A DNA stretch of 33,726 nucleotides from Okeania sp. SIO3I5. Lineage in GTDB: Bacteria; Cyanobacteriota; Cyanobacteriia; Cyanobacteriales; Microcoleaceae. Below are positions 1 to 8,572 of the stretch, in pieces. The stretch's first letter is position 1. The number at the start of each line of letters is the position of its first letter. The notes under the pieces are model-generated. The model searched no databases, was not told the DNA's origin, and was given only the letters and a program-made list of their open reading frames with translations. The DNA lies in assembly GCF_010672085.1 (NCBI RefSeq), contig NZ_JAAHHT010000088.1, positions 1 through 33,726 on the forward strand, in the 5' to 3' direction. The position numbers and the translations under genes are program-made.

Positions 1-89
1 TGTCTAAGAGAGGAGCCGTGTGAGGTGAAAGTCTCACGCACGGTTTTGAAGACGAGTCGGGTAGGGTAACTTACCTGGCTTAGTTTAAC
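1..89 (+). mobile_element. Group II intron, 3' end (domains V and VI)
   Basis: Positions 13-46 fold as a group II domain V. An 8-bp lower stem pairs 13-20 with 39-46, the AGC catalytic triad is at 14-16, a two-base bulge sits at 37-38, and a GAAA tetraloop caps the upper helix. Positions about 55-85 form a domain VI hairpin (GGTAGG pairing with CTTACC across GTAA). An adenine at 82 lies seven bases before a TTTAAC end at 84-89, the usual branch-point spacing. The style resembles chloroplast-like bacterial introns. The rest of the intron, including any reverse transcriptase, lies upstream of the window. The exact 3' splice position is inferred from the terminal AC. Confidence 0.85.
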
Positions 90-184
90 TCAACCCGCCC
101 TGAGTCATTCGTTCAGCTTAGTCTGTTCGAATGATAGATGGGAATCCCGCGCTGTCTCGCAGAGCAGCGTCGGGAGGATGTCAA
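90..184 (+). mobile_element. Right end of an IS200/IS605 (TnpB-type) element
   Basis: A GC-rich hairpin pairs 146-154 (CCCGCGCTG) with 165-174 (CAGCGTCGGG, one bulged T). It is followed by GAGGATGTCAA, ending at 184. A strong hairpin shortly before a terminal TCAA is the usual right end of IS605-type elements and the 3' end of the TnpB guide-RNA scaffold. If this one is active, the guide would begin at 185. The tnpB gene itself would lie to the left, outside the window. The group II intron end abuts this segment, so the intron appears to sit in the 3' part of the element. Assignment to this class is firm from pattern; activity is unknown. Confidence 0.65.
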
Positions 185-524
185 GAGCTTTCAGAAAATG
201 AAAATAACGGATAATGGAAATTTTTCTGCTTTTATTGTTCAACAGACAAGAGTCATTTCATTTGCTGAAGCTCTCGGAGCTGGATACTGAAAAATTTTTC
301 TCCTTCCTCTAAACACAAAATTATCAGCTTCAAGTCTCTTGCCAAAGTTATCAGGACTTACACATTTTTTAGTTCTAAACACTACATATATATAACGTTA
401 TAGTTTTTGAACACTCTATATAGTGTCTCTGCTTCATCCTTATCAAGCAAGGGTTTGGAGACCAAACCCCTACAGTCCTACCAATTAATAATTATTAATT
501 AAATAATTTACCTTATCATAAATT
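185..524. other. Intergenic region downstream of ilvD
   Basis: AT-rich spacer between the IS605-type end and the 3' end of ilvD. It holds the truncated palindromic repeat listed separately at 351-425 and short TTAATTATT-like runs at 483-510. No gene, tRNA or convincing terminator is visible. Confidence 0.5.
351..425. repeat. Truncated copy of the TCAGGACTTACG palindromic MITE
   Basis: Begins with TCAGGACTTACA and carries the central palindrome TATAACGTTATAG (391-403) plus flanking CTATATA motifs. These are shared with the complete copy at 11598-11690. The matching right terminal inverted repeat is missing, so this copy is decayed or truncated. Confidence 0.55.
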
Positions 525-2210
525 TCAATCCAATCCAGCGTCAGTTACTGCTCCTTGACTACTAGAAGAAACTAACTTAGCATACTTAGCCAATACACCT
601 CTAGTATATCGGGGTGTCGGTGGTTGCCATACTTGACGCCGCTTTTCTAGTTCCTCATCAGAAATATTTAATTGTAGTAAACGCTTATGAGCATTAATAG
701 TAATCGTGTCTCCTTCTTTGATCAGAGCGATCGCTCCACCTACTGCTGCTTCTGGAGCCACATGACCAACTACCATACCGTAAGTACCACCAGAAAACCT
801 ACCATCAGTAATCAATCCTACTTTATCTCCTAAACCAGCACCTATAATAGCGGAAGTTGGTGCCAACATTTCCCGCATTCCTGGTCCGCCTTTCGGACCT
901 TCATAACGAACTACAATAATATCTCCTGCTTGAATTTTGCCGGCTAATATTGCTTCTAAGCAAGCTTCCTCTGACTCAAATACTCTAGCTGGACCTGTTA
1001 TTTCTGGATTCTTGACTCCTGTAATTTTAGCAACGGCTCCCTCAGTTGCTAGATTTCCTTTTAAAATAGCTAAGTGTCCTTGAGCATACATAGGATTATC
1101 CCAAGGTCGAATTACATCTTGGTTGGCAGGTGCTTGAGAAGGTATGTCTGCTAGTTGCTCTCCAATAGTTTTACCTGTTATGGTTAAGGCGTCTGGGTGG
1201 AGTAGGTCTTTTTCTAGGAGCATTTTCATTACTAGAGGGATGCCTCCTGCTTGATGCAAATTTGTTGTAACGTATTTACCACTTGGTTTCAGGTCACACA
1301 ATACAGGTACTCGCGCCCTAATTGTTTCAAAATCATCTAAAGATAACTCCACTTCCGCAGCATGAGCGATCGCCAGTAGGTGTAATACTGCATTGGTGGA
1401 ACCCCCTACAGCCATTATTACTGAAATTGCATTTTCGATAGCTTTGCGAGTAATAATTTGGCGGGGTAAAATTTGTTTCCGAATAGCTTCTACTAATACA
1501 TAAGCAGATTTTTCCGTACTATCTGCTTTTTCTGGATCTTCGGCAGCCATTGTTGATGAGTACATGAGACTCATTCCCATTGCTTCAAAAGCTGAAGACA
1601 TAGTATTGGCAGTGAACATTCCTCCACAGGAACCAGCACCAGGACAAGCTCTACGTTCTACTTCCGTTAATTCTGTTTCGTCAATTTTTCCGGCACTATA
1701 TTGTCCTACTGCTTCAAAAGCACTTACAACTGTTAAGTCTTTACCGTTGTAGTGGCCTGGTTTAATAGTACCACCGTAGACGAATATGGCTGGGATATTC
1801 ATGCGGGCGATCGCTATCATTGCTCCGGGCATATTTTTGTCACACCCACCAATGGCAAGAACTCCGTCCATGCTTTGGCCATTACAAACTGTTTCGATGG
1901 AGTCCGCAATTACATCTCTGGAAACTAGGGAATATTTCATCCCTTCAGTACCCATGGAAATACCATCGCTAATAGTAATGGTGCCAAATATCTGTGGCAT
2001 TCCTCCAGCTTCTTTCGCTCCACTCATGGCTCGCGTGGCCAGATCGTTAATGCCCATGTTGCAGGGAGTAATAGTGCTGTAGGCATTGGCAACCGCAATA
2101 ATTGGTTTGGTAAAGTCTGAATCTTCAAAACCTACTGCTCTGAGCATAGCTCGGTTCGGAGCGCGTTGTACTCCTTTTGTAATTAATTGGCTTCTAACAT
2201 TCTCTGGCAT
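525..2210 (-). CDS. ilvD: Dihydroxy-acid dehydratase
   Basis: IlvD removes water from 2,3-dihydroxy-isovalerate and 2,3-dihydroxy-3-methylvalerate to give the 2-keto acids that precede valine, leucine and isoleucine. The 561-residue protein is full length for the family. The three expected Fe-S cluster cysteines are present: C50 in TPCN, C123 in GGCDKNMPG, and C195 in [15 protein letters not shown]. The family motif [12 protein letters not shown] is also present, followed by the small C-terminal domain. The ATG at 2210 gives the N-terminus [20 protein letters not shown], normal for cyanobacteria. The gene stands alone, with mobile-element debris on both sides. Four HIP1-type GCGATCG sites lie within it. 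No leader peptide or attenuator was seen upstream. Confidence 0.97.
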   Translation of the reverse strand: MPENVRSQLITKGVQRAPNRAMLRAVGFEDSDFTKPIIAVANAYSTITPCNMGINDLATRAMSGAKEAGGMPQIFGTITISDGISMGTEGMKYSLVSRDVIADSIETVCNGQSMDGVLAIGGCDKNMPGAMIAIARMNIPAIFVYGGTIKPGHYNGKDLTVVSAFEAVGQYSAGKIDETELTEVERRACPGAGSCGGMFTANTMSSAFEAMGMSLMYSSTMAAEDPEKADSTEKSAYVLVEAIRKQILPRQIITRKAIENAISVIMAVGGSTNAVLHLLAIAHAAEVELSLDDFETIRARVPVLCDLKPSGKYVTTNLHQAGGIPLVMKMLLEKDLLHPDALTITGKTIGEQLADIPSQAPANQDVIRPWDNPMYAQGHLAILKGNLATEGAVAKITGVKNPEITGPARVFESEEACLEAILAGKIQAGDIIVVRYEGPKGGPGMREMLAPTSAIIGAGLGDKVGLITDGRFSGGTYGMVVGHVAPEAAVGGAIALIKEGDTITINAHKRLLQLNISDEELEKRRQVWQPPTPRYTRGVLAKYAKLVSSSSQGAVTDAGLD

Positions 2211-2432
2211 AGCATTTTTTCTGTATGGTCTTATATGTTTGATTTTCTCAGAATATCAGGGTGCTATTTGAGATATTTATAATAATTTTGAAGTAAAGTT
2301 ATTTAGTAGGTGATCAGTTTGGTGTCTGCATTTGAGTCAAGAAAGGTTCTGCAGAGGAAGTAAATTATATCAGGAATTTGTGATTTTCGTTCTTTATTAA
2401 TGTGATAATGAAAAAAGTTAGGGTGCTAAAAA

Positions 2433-3902
2433 ATGGCCACAATAACATATTGTCAAGCATTACCAGAACCATTAGATGAATTAAATGCTTTAGGGATGAC
2501 CAAATTTCAGGCATTCTTGGTGGCATACTCCCCAATAATACGCAAGGCAGTATGTGAAACGGTTCAGAATTTATTGTCTGGCAGCTTGTTTAATAAGTCT
2601 ACCTGGAATACTTATGTACAAAAAGCCTATCAAATTAATAAAAGACACGCTAATGGTGTAATTGCATTGGCAAAAGGCCAGGTAGAGTCTGCCAAAGAGT
2701 GTCGCCAGAATCACATTAAGCAGTTAGGAGGAAAATTAAAATCTGCTCTTGATTGGTTAAAAAAATCAGAGAAAAAGTTAAAAGATGCTAGAAAATTTTA
2801 TCAAAAAAAGAACTGGCAAAATAGTCAAACTGGCTGTGGTTTTCCTTTGTCATGCTCGGTAAAGTACAAGGATACAAATTGGCAAAATCTGAGGTTTCAA
2901 ATTCACCATAAAAAGCGCTACATTTACCATTTAACTAAGAAGATTGAGCATTTAAAGTTGGCTAAAATTCAAGTAAAAGTGCCTTTTAATCAGGTTTTTA
3001 TTGTCGGTAGTAAAACAGAAAGTTATGGTAATCAAGTTTGTCAGTGGGATGGTAAGACTATCCGGTTTAGAGTACCTTATTGCTTAGAAAAGAGATTCGG
3101 CAAATACGTTGAAACACAGTTGGGTGAGTTCAAAAGAAAGATTAACCGGATGCCGATTGATGGTAGTAAAACTTGGCATTTTTACTACAAACAAAATAAA
3201 TGGGTAGCCGCTGTTCAATTTACTCCAAAACCAGTTAATCAAAGCTCGCGACCGATTTCTTATGGAGCAATAGGGTTAGATATTAACCCAGGAAGTATTG
3301 GATGGGCATACTGTGATGCAGATGGAAATTTAAGAGAACATGGACAGATACCATTAGAAATGGGATTGCCAAAGAATAAGCAAGATGGTCAAATAGTTAA
3401 AGCTTGCCTACAAATTCAAGAATTAGCCGATAAATACGCTTGCCCTGTAGTAGTAGAAAATCTGGATTTTGGTAAGAAGAAAGAACAACTACGAGAGGAG
3501 GGTAAAAAATACTCTCGAATGCTATCTAGTTGGGGATATAATCAATTTTGTCAAAAATTAGAAGCAATTCTGAGTAATCGGGGTATAGAACTAATCAAAG
3601 TCAATCCAGCATACAGCAGTTTAATTGGTCTGGTTAAATATGTCCGAATGTATGGATTAGCTAACGACGAAGCGGCAGCCCTAGTTATGGCTCGACGTGG
3701 AATGAGACTTTCAGAACGACTACCGCGCTCCTTAACCGCCTATCCTTTGGTGAAGAAAGGAAAGCACGTCTGGAGCGCGTGGAATCAATTAAATAAAGTG
3801 ATCAAGTCCTGGGATGGTATAAAATGTCGCCATGACTATTATAGTATCTCAGTCTCTAACTGGGAATCATTGGTTATGCCACAGTGCGAACCTTTTGGCT
3901 GA
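2433..3902 (+). CDS. TnpB-related RuvC-like nuclease (IS200/IS605 accessory protein family)
   Basis: The 489-residue protein has a basic, helical N-terminal half and a C-terminal RuvC-like half. The likely catalytic acids are D283 in GLDINPGSIGWA, E342 in VVVENLDF, and D412 in ANDEAAALVMARRG. All three are intact, so it is not an obviously dead TnpB. The CxxC zinc ribbon normally found between the second and third acids of TnpB is absent; that segment reads VNPAYSSLIGLVKY. This matches the variant usually annotated 'TnpB-related'. TnpB relatives are RNA-guided DNA nucleases. Whether this subfamily is one is not established here. No TnpA gene and no clear element ends flank it. The start at 2433 has only a weak upstream GGGTG. 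Confidence 0.85.
   Translation: MATITYCQALPEPLDELNALGMTKFQAFLVAYSPIIRKAVCETVQNLLSGSLFNKSTWNTYVQKAYQINKRHANGVIALAKGQVESAKECRQNHIKQLGGKLKSALDWLKKSEKKLKDARKFYQKKNWQNSQTGCGFPLSCSVKYKDTNWQNLRFQIHHKKRYIYHLTKKIEHLKLAKIQVKVPFNQVFIVGSKTESYGNQVCQWDGKTIRFRVPYCLEKRFGKYVETQLGEFKRKINRMPIDGSKTWHFYYKQNKWVAAVQFTPKPVNQSSRPISYGAIGLDINPGSIGWAYCDADGNLREHGQIPLEMGLPKNKQDGQIVKACLQIQELADKYACPVVVENLDFGKKKEQLREEGKKYSRMLSSWGYNQFCQKLEAILSNRGIELIKVNPAYSSLIGLVKYVRMYGLANDEAAALVMARRGMRLSERLPRSLTAYPLVKKGKHVWSAWNQLNKVIKSWDGIKCRHDYYSISVSNWESLVMPQCEPFG
3724..3779 (+). other. Long-range stem inside the tnpB-like 3' end, possible guide-RNA scaffold
   Basis: CGCGCTCC at 3724-3731 is perfectly complementary to GGAGCGCG at 3772-3779. 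An inner hairpin pairs CCTTT (3744-3748) with AAAGG (3756-3760). Known TnpB guide RNAs overlap the 3' end of tnpB, so this GC-rich structured patch in an AT-rich gene could be such a scaffold. That is inference; the stem may simply reflect coding constraint. Confidence 0.25.
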
Positions 3903-4150
3903 GATTGTGGCAAGTTTTTGGCGTTAATGATTGACTAAACGTGACCGTGGTGTTTTTCCTTTTGATGTTCGCTATATTTGAGCGATTTGATCAGGTTTTT
4001 TCAAACGGAGTCCCGAAGAAGTCTATATTTTCTAAAATTTACCCACATTTCCAACCTAGATGTGGTAGTATCAGTTTTTTATCCAAGCAATTTTTAATGT
4101 CCTGCTTTAAATATAAAATATAAAATAGAAAATACTTTGAGGCAGAGCAA

Positions 4151-4990
4151 ATGGAGGCTGAGGAACTTTTCCGGCAATATGCAGCAGGAGAAAGAAATTT
4201 TAAAGGTATCACCCTGGTAGGAATAGATTTAACAGGGGCTGATTTAAGTAATGCTAATTTTACCAGGGCAAGTCTCCGTAACGTAATCTTGAAGGATGCT
4301 AACCTCAGTGGAGTTAACTTTAGAGAGGTGATTTTTACGGATACTCATTTAAGTGGAAGTAACTTGAGTGAAGCTAATTTAATCTCAACAAATCTAGTTA
4401 AAGCTAACTTGACTAATGCTAATTTAAGTGGTGCTAATCTACGGGGTTCTAATTCTAGAGAAGCTAATTTGAGTGAAGCTGATTTAAGTGGTGCTAACTT
4501 GACGGAGGCTAATTTAAGTCAGGCGAATTTGACTAAAGCTAATTTAAGTGAATGTACAATGATTCGCGTTAATTTAATTCGGTCTATTTTAAGTGATTCT
4601 AACTTAGAGTCTGCTAATTTAACAAATGCTTTGATGAATGAATCAATTTTGCAGAGGGCCAATATGATGCATGGAATTCTCAGTGGAGCTATGTTAAGTG
4701 GTTCTAATCTCAGTGGAGCTGATTTGAGTAAATCTACTACTATTGGAGCTACTTTGAGCGAAGCTAACCTAAGTGGAGCAAAACTACGAACTACTAATGC
4801 TAGTTGGACTACTTTACGAGGTGCTAACCTTTGTGAGGCTAATTTATTTCGAGCTAAATTAAGTTGGTCAAATCTTACGGGGGCAAAATTAATGAAAGCT
4901 GTTTTGATTGATGCAAAGCTCAATAAAACTAATTTACGAGATGTACAGATGAGCGGAGCAATTATGCCTGATGGTACAACTTTTCCCTAG
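4151..4990 (+). CDS. Pentapeptide-repeat protein (copy 1)
   Basis: After a short N-terminal segment (MEAEELFRQYAAGERNF) almost the whole 279-residue chain consists of A(D/N)LXX pentapeptides, for example LSGADLS and ANLTEANLS. Such chains fold as a right-handed quadrilateral beta helix. The YAAGERNF-type opening is common in cyanobacterial members. There is no signal peptide or transmembrane segment, so it is probably cytoplasmic. The function of most cyanobacterial family members is unknown; a few relatives mimic DNA and inhibit gyrase. GAGG at 4139-4142 is a plausible ribosome binding site and supports the ATG at 4151. The next gene (5262-6248) is a paralogue in the same direction, 271 bases downstream. 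Confidence 0.9.
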   Translation: MEAEELFRQYAAGERNFKGITLVGIDLTGADLSNANFTRASLRNVILKDANLSGVNFREVIFTDTHLSGSNLSEANLISTNLVKANLTNANLSGANLRGSNSREANLSEADLSGANLTEANLSQANLTKANLSECTMIRVNLIRSILSDSNLESANLTNALMNESILQRANMMHGILSGAMLSGSNLSGADLSKSTTIGATLSEANLSGAKLRTTNASWTTLRGANLCEANLFRAKLSWSNLTGAKLMKAVLIDAKLNKTNLRDVQMSGAIMPDGTTFP

Positions 4991-5004
4991 TGCCGCTACG
5001 CGGA

Positions 5005-5037
5005 ATTCAAAATTCAAAATTCAAAATTCAAAATTCA
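5005..5037. repeat. Heptanucleotide satellite, ATTCAAA
   Basis: Four full ATTCAAA units and a partial fifth lie 15 bases after the stop of the first pentapeptide gene. Short tandem heptamers (STRRs) are typical of filamentous cyanobacteria. Copy number probably varies by slippage. Confidence 0.9.
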
Positions 5038-5261
5038 CGCATTATTGCTTAGTAAGGCTTAAGGGAAGCCTGTAACTTGTCAGTTATTTCTGTCATCCTG
5101 CACTAGAAATATTGTTGCTGTTAACTGAAAATGTTAAATTATAATGGGTGTTGTTTTTGATTGTTTATATTAACAAATATTCATAAAATTTATCTATATC
5201 TAGTCGAATATAATTAGAGTATATTGAGAATTTTATTATAGGTAATTAGGAAGAAAGTAAA

Positions 5262-6248
5262 ATGAATACTGAGGAATTAAAGAGTCGATATTCTCTAGGA
5301 GAACGAGATTTTCACAAAATAAATTTGGTAGGAGCAAATTTAAAACATTTCCACCTGGAAAAAGTTAATTTTACAGGTTGTTCTTTGGCTTGTGCAGATT
5401 TAACTAGAGCTGTTCTGTCTGAAGCAAATTTTTCTGATGCTTTTCTCTACTCCGCTAACATGAAATATGTCAAATTGGGAAAGGGAAAACTTATTAATGC
5501 TGACTTGACAAAAACCGATCTACAGGGTTCTTTTTTGGTTAAGTCAGAGTTATCTGGTGCTAAATTAACTGGCGCTATTTTATCTGGTGTAAATTTGAGA
5601 AGCGCTAACCTAGAAGGTGTTAATCTTTGTGGAGCTAATCTTAGTGGTATAAATTTGCGTTCTGCTAATCTGAAAAATGCTAATCTTCGTTGGGCTAATT
5701 TGAGTCGCGCTCGACTTAATCAAGCTTTAGTACAAGGTGCTTTTCTAACTGGAGTTAATCTGAGTAAAGCATATTTGATGGAGGTAGATTTACATGAAAT
5801 GGATTTGAATGGGATTGATTTTAGTGGAGCTAAAATGAAGCTTGCTAACTTGTCTGGTGCAGATTTAACTGCTACAAATTTTAGTGGTACTAATTTAACT
5901 TCTGCTGATTTAAAAGGAGCAATTATGAATGGCTCTAATCTGAGAAATGCTGTATTAATTGATAGTAATTTTAGTGAAGCAGTTTTAATGAGAGCTGATT
6001 TGTCTTATGCTGTTTTGACTGATGCTAATTTGAGTAAAACTAATCTTAATTTAGCTGATTTGCATAAAGCTGATTTAAGTGGTGCTTGTTTACAGGAAGC
6101 TTATTTGTGGAAGGCTGATTTGAGTGAAGCTAATCTTGATGGTGCTGACTTAAGTGGAGCTAGTTTAAGGGGAGCAATTTTGGATGGGGTGGATTTACAA
6201 AATACTAATTTAACAGGGGCTATGATGCCAGATGGTAAAGTTAATTAA
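5262..6248 (+). CDS. Pentapeptide-repeat protein (copy 2)
   Basis: The 328-residue protein starts MNTEELKSRYSLGERDFHKI, clearly related to the opening of the upstream gene. It continues as near-unbroken A(D/N)LXX pentapeptides to the end. Both copies finish with a similar GAMMPDG or GAIMPDG tail, which supports paralogy. It is predicted to be a cytoplasmic right-handed beta-helix protein with no assignable function. AGGAAG at 5248-5253 is a good ribosome binding site for the ATG at 5262. The 271-base gap, which has its own AT-rich leader, suggests it may have its own promoter. The stop codon lies at the very start of a TTAATAA satellite, so the 3' end of the gene borders an unstable tract. 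Confidence 0.9.
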   Translation: MNTEELKSRYSLGERDFHKINLVGANLKHFHLEKVNFTGCSLACADLTRAVLSEANFSDAFLYSANMKYVKLGKGKLINADLTKTDLQGSFLVKSELSGAKLTGAILSGVNLRSANLEGVNLCGANLSGINLRSANLKNANLRWANLSRARLNQALVQGAFLTGVNLSKAYLMEVDLHEMDLNGIDFSGAKMKLANLSGADLTATNFSGTNLTSADLKGAIMNGSNLRNAVLIDSNFSEAVLMRADLSYAVLTDANLSKTNLNLADLHKADLSGACLQEAYLWKADLSEANLDGADLSGASLRGAILDGVDLQNTNLTGAMMPDGKVN

Positions 6249-6299
6249 TAATTAATAATTAATAATTAATAATTAATAATTAATTAATAATTAATAATT
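6243..6299. repeat. Heptanucleotide satellite, TTAATAA
   Basis: About eight TTAATAA-type units with one phase slip. The tract starts at the stop codon of the second pentapeptide gene. The related AT-rich heptamer recurs at 6831-6866 and 18005-18034. Confidence 0.85.
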
Positions 6300-6373
6300 T
6301 AAGAGCTGATTTATAAACTTCGTAAAAAGTCTTAGATTACTTGGCTTTCAGTAATTAACAATTAAATTACCGA

Positions 6374-6415
6374 AACAATTAAACAATTAAACAATTAAAC
6401 AATTAAACAATTAAA
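6374..6415. repeat. Octanucleotide satellite, AATTAAAC
   Basis: Five consecutive AATTAAAC-type units immediately left of family A copy 1. It is unusual here in having a period of eight rather than seven. Confidence 0.85.
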
Positions 6416-6422
6416 TAATTCA

Positions 6423-6523
6423 GGTTTAAAGCCTCCTCTTGGATAGGGGAAAAAAATAAATTTTTTCCTTTTAGTCAATCCTCTCCCTAAAAGGGAGAGG
6501 TAATTATCCATTATCCATTATCC
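6423..6523 (+). repeat. Dispersed two-hairpin repeat, family A copy 1, plus ATTATCC satellite
   Basis: The element at 6423-6506 opens with GGTTTAAAGCCTCC and ends with a CTCTCCC/GGGAGAG hairpin and GAGGTAATTA. It runs straight into three ATTATCC heptamers (6503-6523). The same order (GGTTTAAAGC, hairpin, AT-rich centre, GTCAATCCTC, hairpin, GAGGTAATTA, satellite) is seen in the other copies at 6750, 18047, 18180 and 24731. It has no coding capacity. It may be a REP-like or MITE-like element. Confidence 0.8.
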
Positions 6524-6749
6524 ATTATTGAACTCTCCTTTTTAGAGCTATGCTTTATAAACATCTTTTCAAATTAATTATTATAGAAATTTTCACAACC
6601 AATTTAGGTTTACTGTATTTATTGCCAAAAATAAACAAAATTTAAGTCATCATAGGGTATGAAGCGTGAAAATGCCCACAGAGAAACAAGCGGTTAATTG
6701 TTTTGTTATGTGTCGAAGAATCACACAGATGTATTTACGGAAAAATCAA

Positions 6750-6866
6750 GGTTTAAAGCTTCTCCTTGAAAGGAGAAAAAAGAAAATTTTTTTTTCTTTT
6801 TAACCAATCCTCCTCTTAAAAAAAAGAGGTAATTATTAATTATTAATTGTTAATTATTAATTATTT
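6750..6866 (+). repeat. Dispersed two-hairpin repeat, family A copy 2, plus AT heptamer satellite
   Basis: The element at 6750-6833 opens with GGTTTAAAGC, has hairpin TCTCCTTGAAAGGAGA, an AT-rich centre and CCTCCTCTT, and ends GAGGTAATTATT. It is followed by degenerate TTAATTA heptamers to 6866. The satellite directly abuts the gene remnant at 6868. Confidence 0.75.
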
Positions 6867-6867
6867 A

Positions 6868-6975
6868 CCGATTTATCTAGTTAGACTAGATGAAAGAAGC
6901 GATGATATTTTCATTCTTGCAGGTGAAGATATCCAAGTTTTAATTGATAGAAATGGTGAGGTAACAATTCTATAA
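6868..6975 (+). pseudogene. C-terminal remnant of a small conserved protein (DUF6888-like)
   Basis: A 35-codon open stretch reads IYLVRLDERSDDIFILAGED and then ends in a hydrophobic NGEVTIL tail with a stop at 6973-6975. It has no start codon, and its 5' side is replaced by a heptamer satellite. The LVRLDER...IFILAGE pattern resembles the C-terminus of small cyanobacterial proteins I recall as DUF6888. The family name is from memory and should be checked. Interpreted as a gene truncated by repeat insertion or expansion. Confidence 0.5.
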
Positions 6976-7052
6976 ATTTAGTCTAAACCTCAGGCTTTAA
7001 TTACCCCTGGTTGCACGAACCTTCGATGATACACTAAATAATTTTAAAATTT

Positions 7053-7164
7053 GGCGTTGGTAAATAAAGGCATGAAAATAAAAATTGAACAATCTCAAAT
7101 ATTTGTTATTCAATAGTTTAGGAATTACCAAAAAATACAAATCATACCCTAATTTACCAACGCC
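7053..7164. mobile_element. 112-bp MITE with 13-bp terminal inverted repeats and an 8-bp target duplication
   Basis: The left end GGCGTTGGTAAAT (7053-7065) is the exact reverse complement of the right end ATTTACCAACGCC (7152-7164). Perfect TAAAATTT copies flank it at 7045-7052 and 7165-7172. The interior is AT-rich with no reading frame, and it is shared with the copy at 11795-11907. It was presumably moved in trans by an IS with matching ends. The source family cannot be named from the ends alone. Confidence 0.85.
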
Positions 7165-7215
7165 TAAAATTTATATATAATTTATTTGACTCAGTAATAA
7201 TTTGAAAATTTCTAT

Positions 7216-8136
7216 ATGATTTATTTGACAGATAATAATAGTATTAAAACAGTTATTGAGAAATTGACTCAAGCTAATATACTTTGGATTGATACAGAGG
7301 TTGCTGATTATAATACCCGTCAACCTAGATTATCTTTAATTCAATTATTAGCCGATCCTCAAGATTTTTTAGGTGACAATGTTTATATTTTTGATGTTTT
7401 AGAAAATCCAGATATAACCAACTTTTTGATCGAGCAAATAATGGTTAATCCTGATATTGAAAAGGTATTTCACAATGCTAAGTATGACATTAAATTTCTG
7501 GGTAAAAGTCAAGCTAAAAATATTACTTGTACTTGGGAAATAGCTAAAAAATTACCTTATTATATTTTGCCAGTACCTAATTTAAAACTGAAGACATTAG
7601 CTGAAAAATTCACTAATTTTAAAAACATAGATAAAGAAGAACAAGGAAGTGATTGGGGGCAACGCCCACTCACAGAAAAACAACTAGAATATGCCAAGAT
7701 GGACCCGGTTTATTTAGCTCAAGTACACTTGGCTTTGTTGGAATTAATTAAGCAAAATAATTCTGAACCTGCTAATGATAATTTAGATGAATTAACTCAC
7801 AGATATCAAGAGATTTTACATCAATGGAAATTGTTAGATTCAGAAATTGATCATATACATGAACGTATAAAATTAGCTATGCAGGCACAAAATATTCCTG
7901 AAACTTCGACTTTTAAATTATCATCTGTAGAACGAACTACTAAAAAAGTTAATTTTTCTGAATTGGCAACCATAGTACAAAATCAGGGAATAGATTTTGA
8001 TTTTCCCATTACTCTAACTCAAAAACTACAAAAAGATTTTGGAAATATCATCGATAAACTTTCGGTAAATACAGAAAATAGTTATAGTTTGAAATTAACT
8101 TTTAAGGGTTTGACAGATACTATTGAGCAAGATTAG
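7216..8136 (+). CDS. rnd: Ribonuclease D-like 3'-5' exonuclease
   Basis: The N-terminal ~180 residues form a DEDDy exonuclease domain. D26 and E28 lie in LWIDTEVADY, D91 in HNAKYDIKFL, and Y159 with D163 in LEYAKMDPVYL. These are the four metal-binding acids plus the catalytic tyrosine. RNase D enzymes trim 3' ends of structured RNAs such as tRNA precursors. The remaining ~120 residues are helical and lack a clear HRDC domain, so this is the shorter cyanobacterial form (306 residues against about 375 in E. coli). The upstream MITE ends 51 bases before the start and could affect its promoter. The gene is not in an operon. Confidence 0.88.
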   Translation: MIYLTDNNSIKTVIEKLTQANILWIDTEVADYNTRQPRLSLIQLLADPQDFLGDNVYIFDVLENPDITNFLIEQIMVNPDIEKVFHNAKYDIKFLGKSQAKNITCTWEIAKKLPYYILPVPNLKLKTLAEKFTNFKNIDKEEQGSDWGQRPLTEKQLEYAKMDPVYLAQVHLALLELIKQNNSEPANDNLDELTHRYQEILHQWKLLDSEIDHIHERIKLAMQAQNIPETSTFKLSSVERTTKKVNFSELATIVQNQGIDFDFPITLTQKLQKDFGNIIDKLSVNTENSYSLKLTFKGLTDTIEQD

Positions 8137-8259
8137 TAAAAAAAATTTAACAATTTTGCTAGTCCTAAAATAGTCATAATAAAGTATATTTGAAGTATTC
8201 GGAAACTTTGGTTTTCTCTATTCCTGATTCTCCACTTCTAGTCATCATTACTTTTTTAC

Positions 8260-8503
8260 GTAAGCATTCAGCCGTCAGCTAGTCTCCTGCGGAGGAACTT
8301 AGCTCTTCAGCTATCAGCTTCCGAGACAGATTTACGAGACAGATTTATATTTCACACCACACAATTAATTTTATGGGTTGAAAAGTTAAACTTGTTGTTT
8401 TTTTATTTCAATTTATGGCTTGAAAATGTGCTATAAGTTCAAGGAATAATTGCTTGATTCAAAGGTTAGAGTTGAGAGATGAAAGCTAATAGCTGGATGC
8501 TTA
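8260..8503. repeat. Element with GTAAGCATTCAGC terminal inverted repeats
   Basis: GTAAGCATTCAGC at 8260-8272 is matched in inverse by GCTGGATGCTTAC at 8491-8503 (one mismatch). Both ends are flanked by CTTTTTTAC-like sequence. A related element with the same left end lies at 23352-23509. No coding capacity; probably a non-autonomous mobile element or its remnant. Confidence 0.5.
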
Positions 8504-8572
8504 CTTTTTTACCACTACTATAGCACTACAAAAAAGTGTTTTGACTTTAATAAAATTGAAATCCTTTACAGT

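Noticed and set aside
120-145. tRNA-like TTCGAAT motif near the IS605-type end
   Set aside because: No acceptor stem or anticodon arm can be drawn around it; it belongs to the mobile-element tail.
3941-4123. 60-codon frame after the tnpB-like gene
   Set aside because: Low-complexity composition, no ribosome binding site and no recognisable motif.
4519-4923. 134-codon minus-strand frame opposite the first pentapeptide gene
   Set aside because: Its periodic LAPLRLA-like sequence is the antisense image of the pentapeptide repeats.
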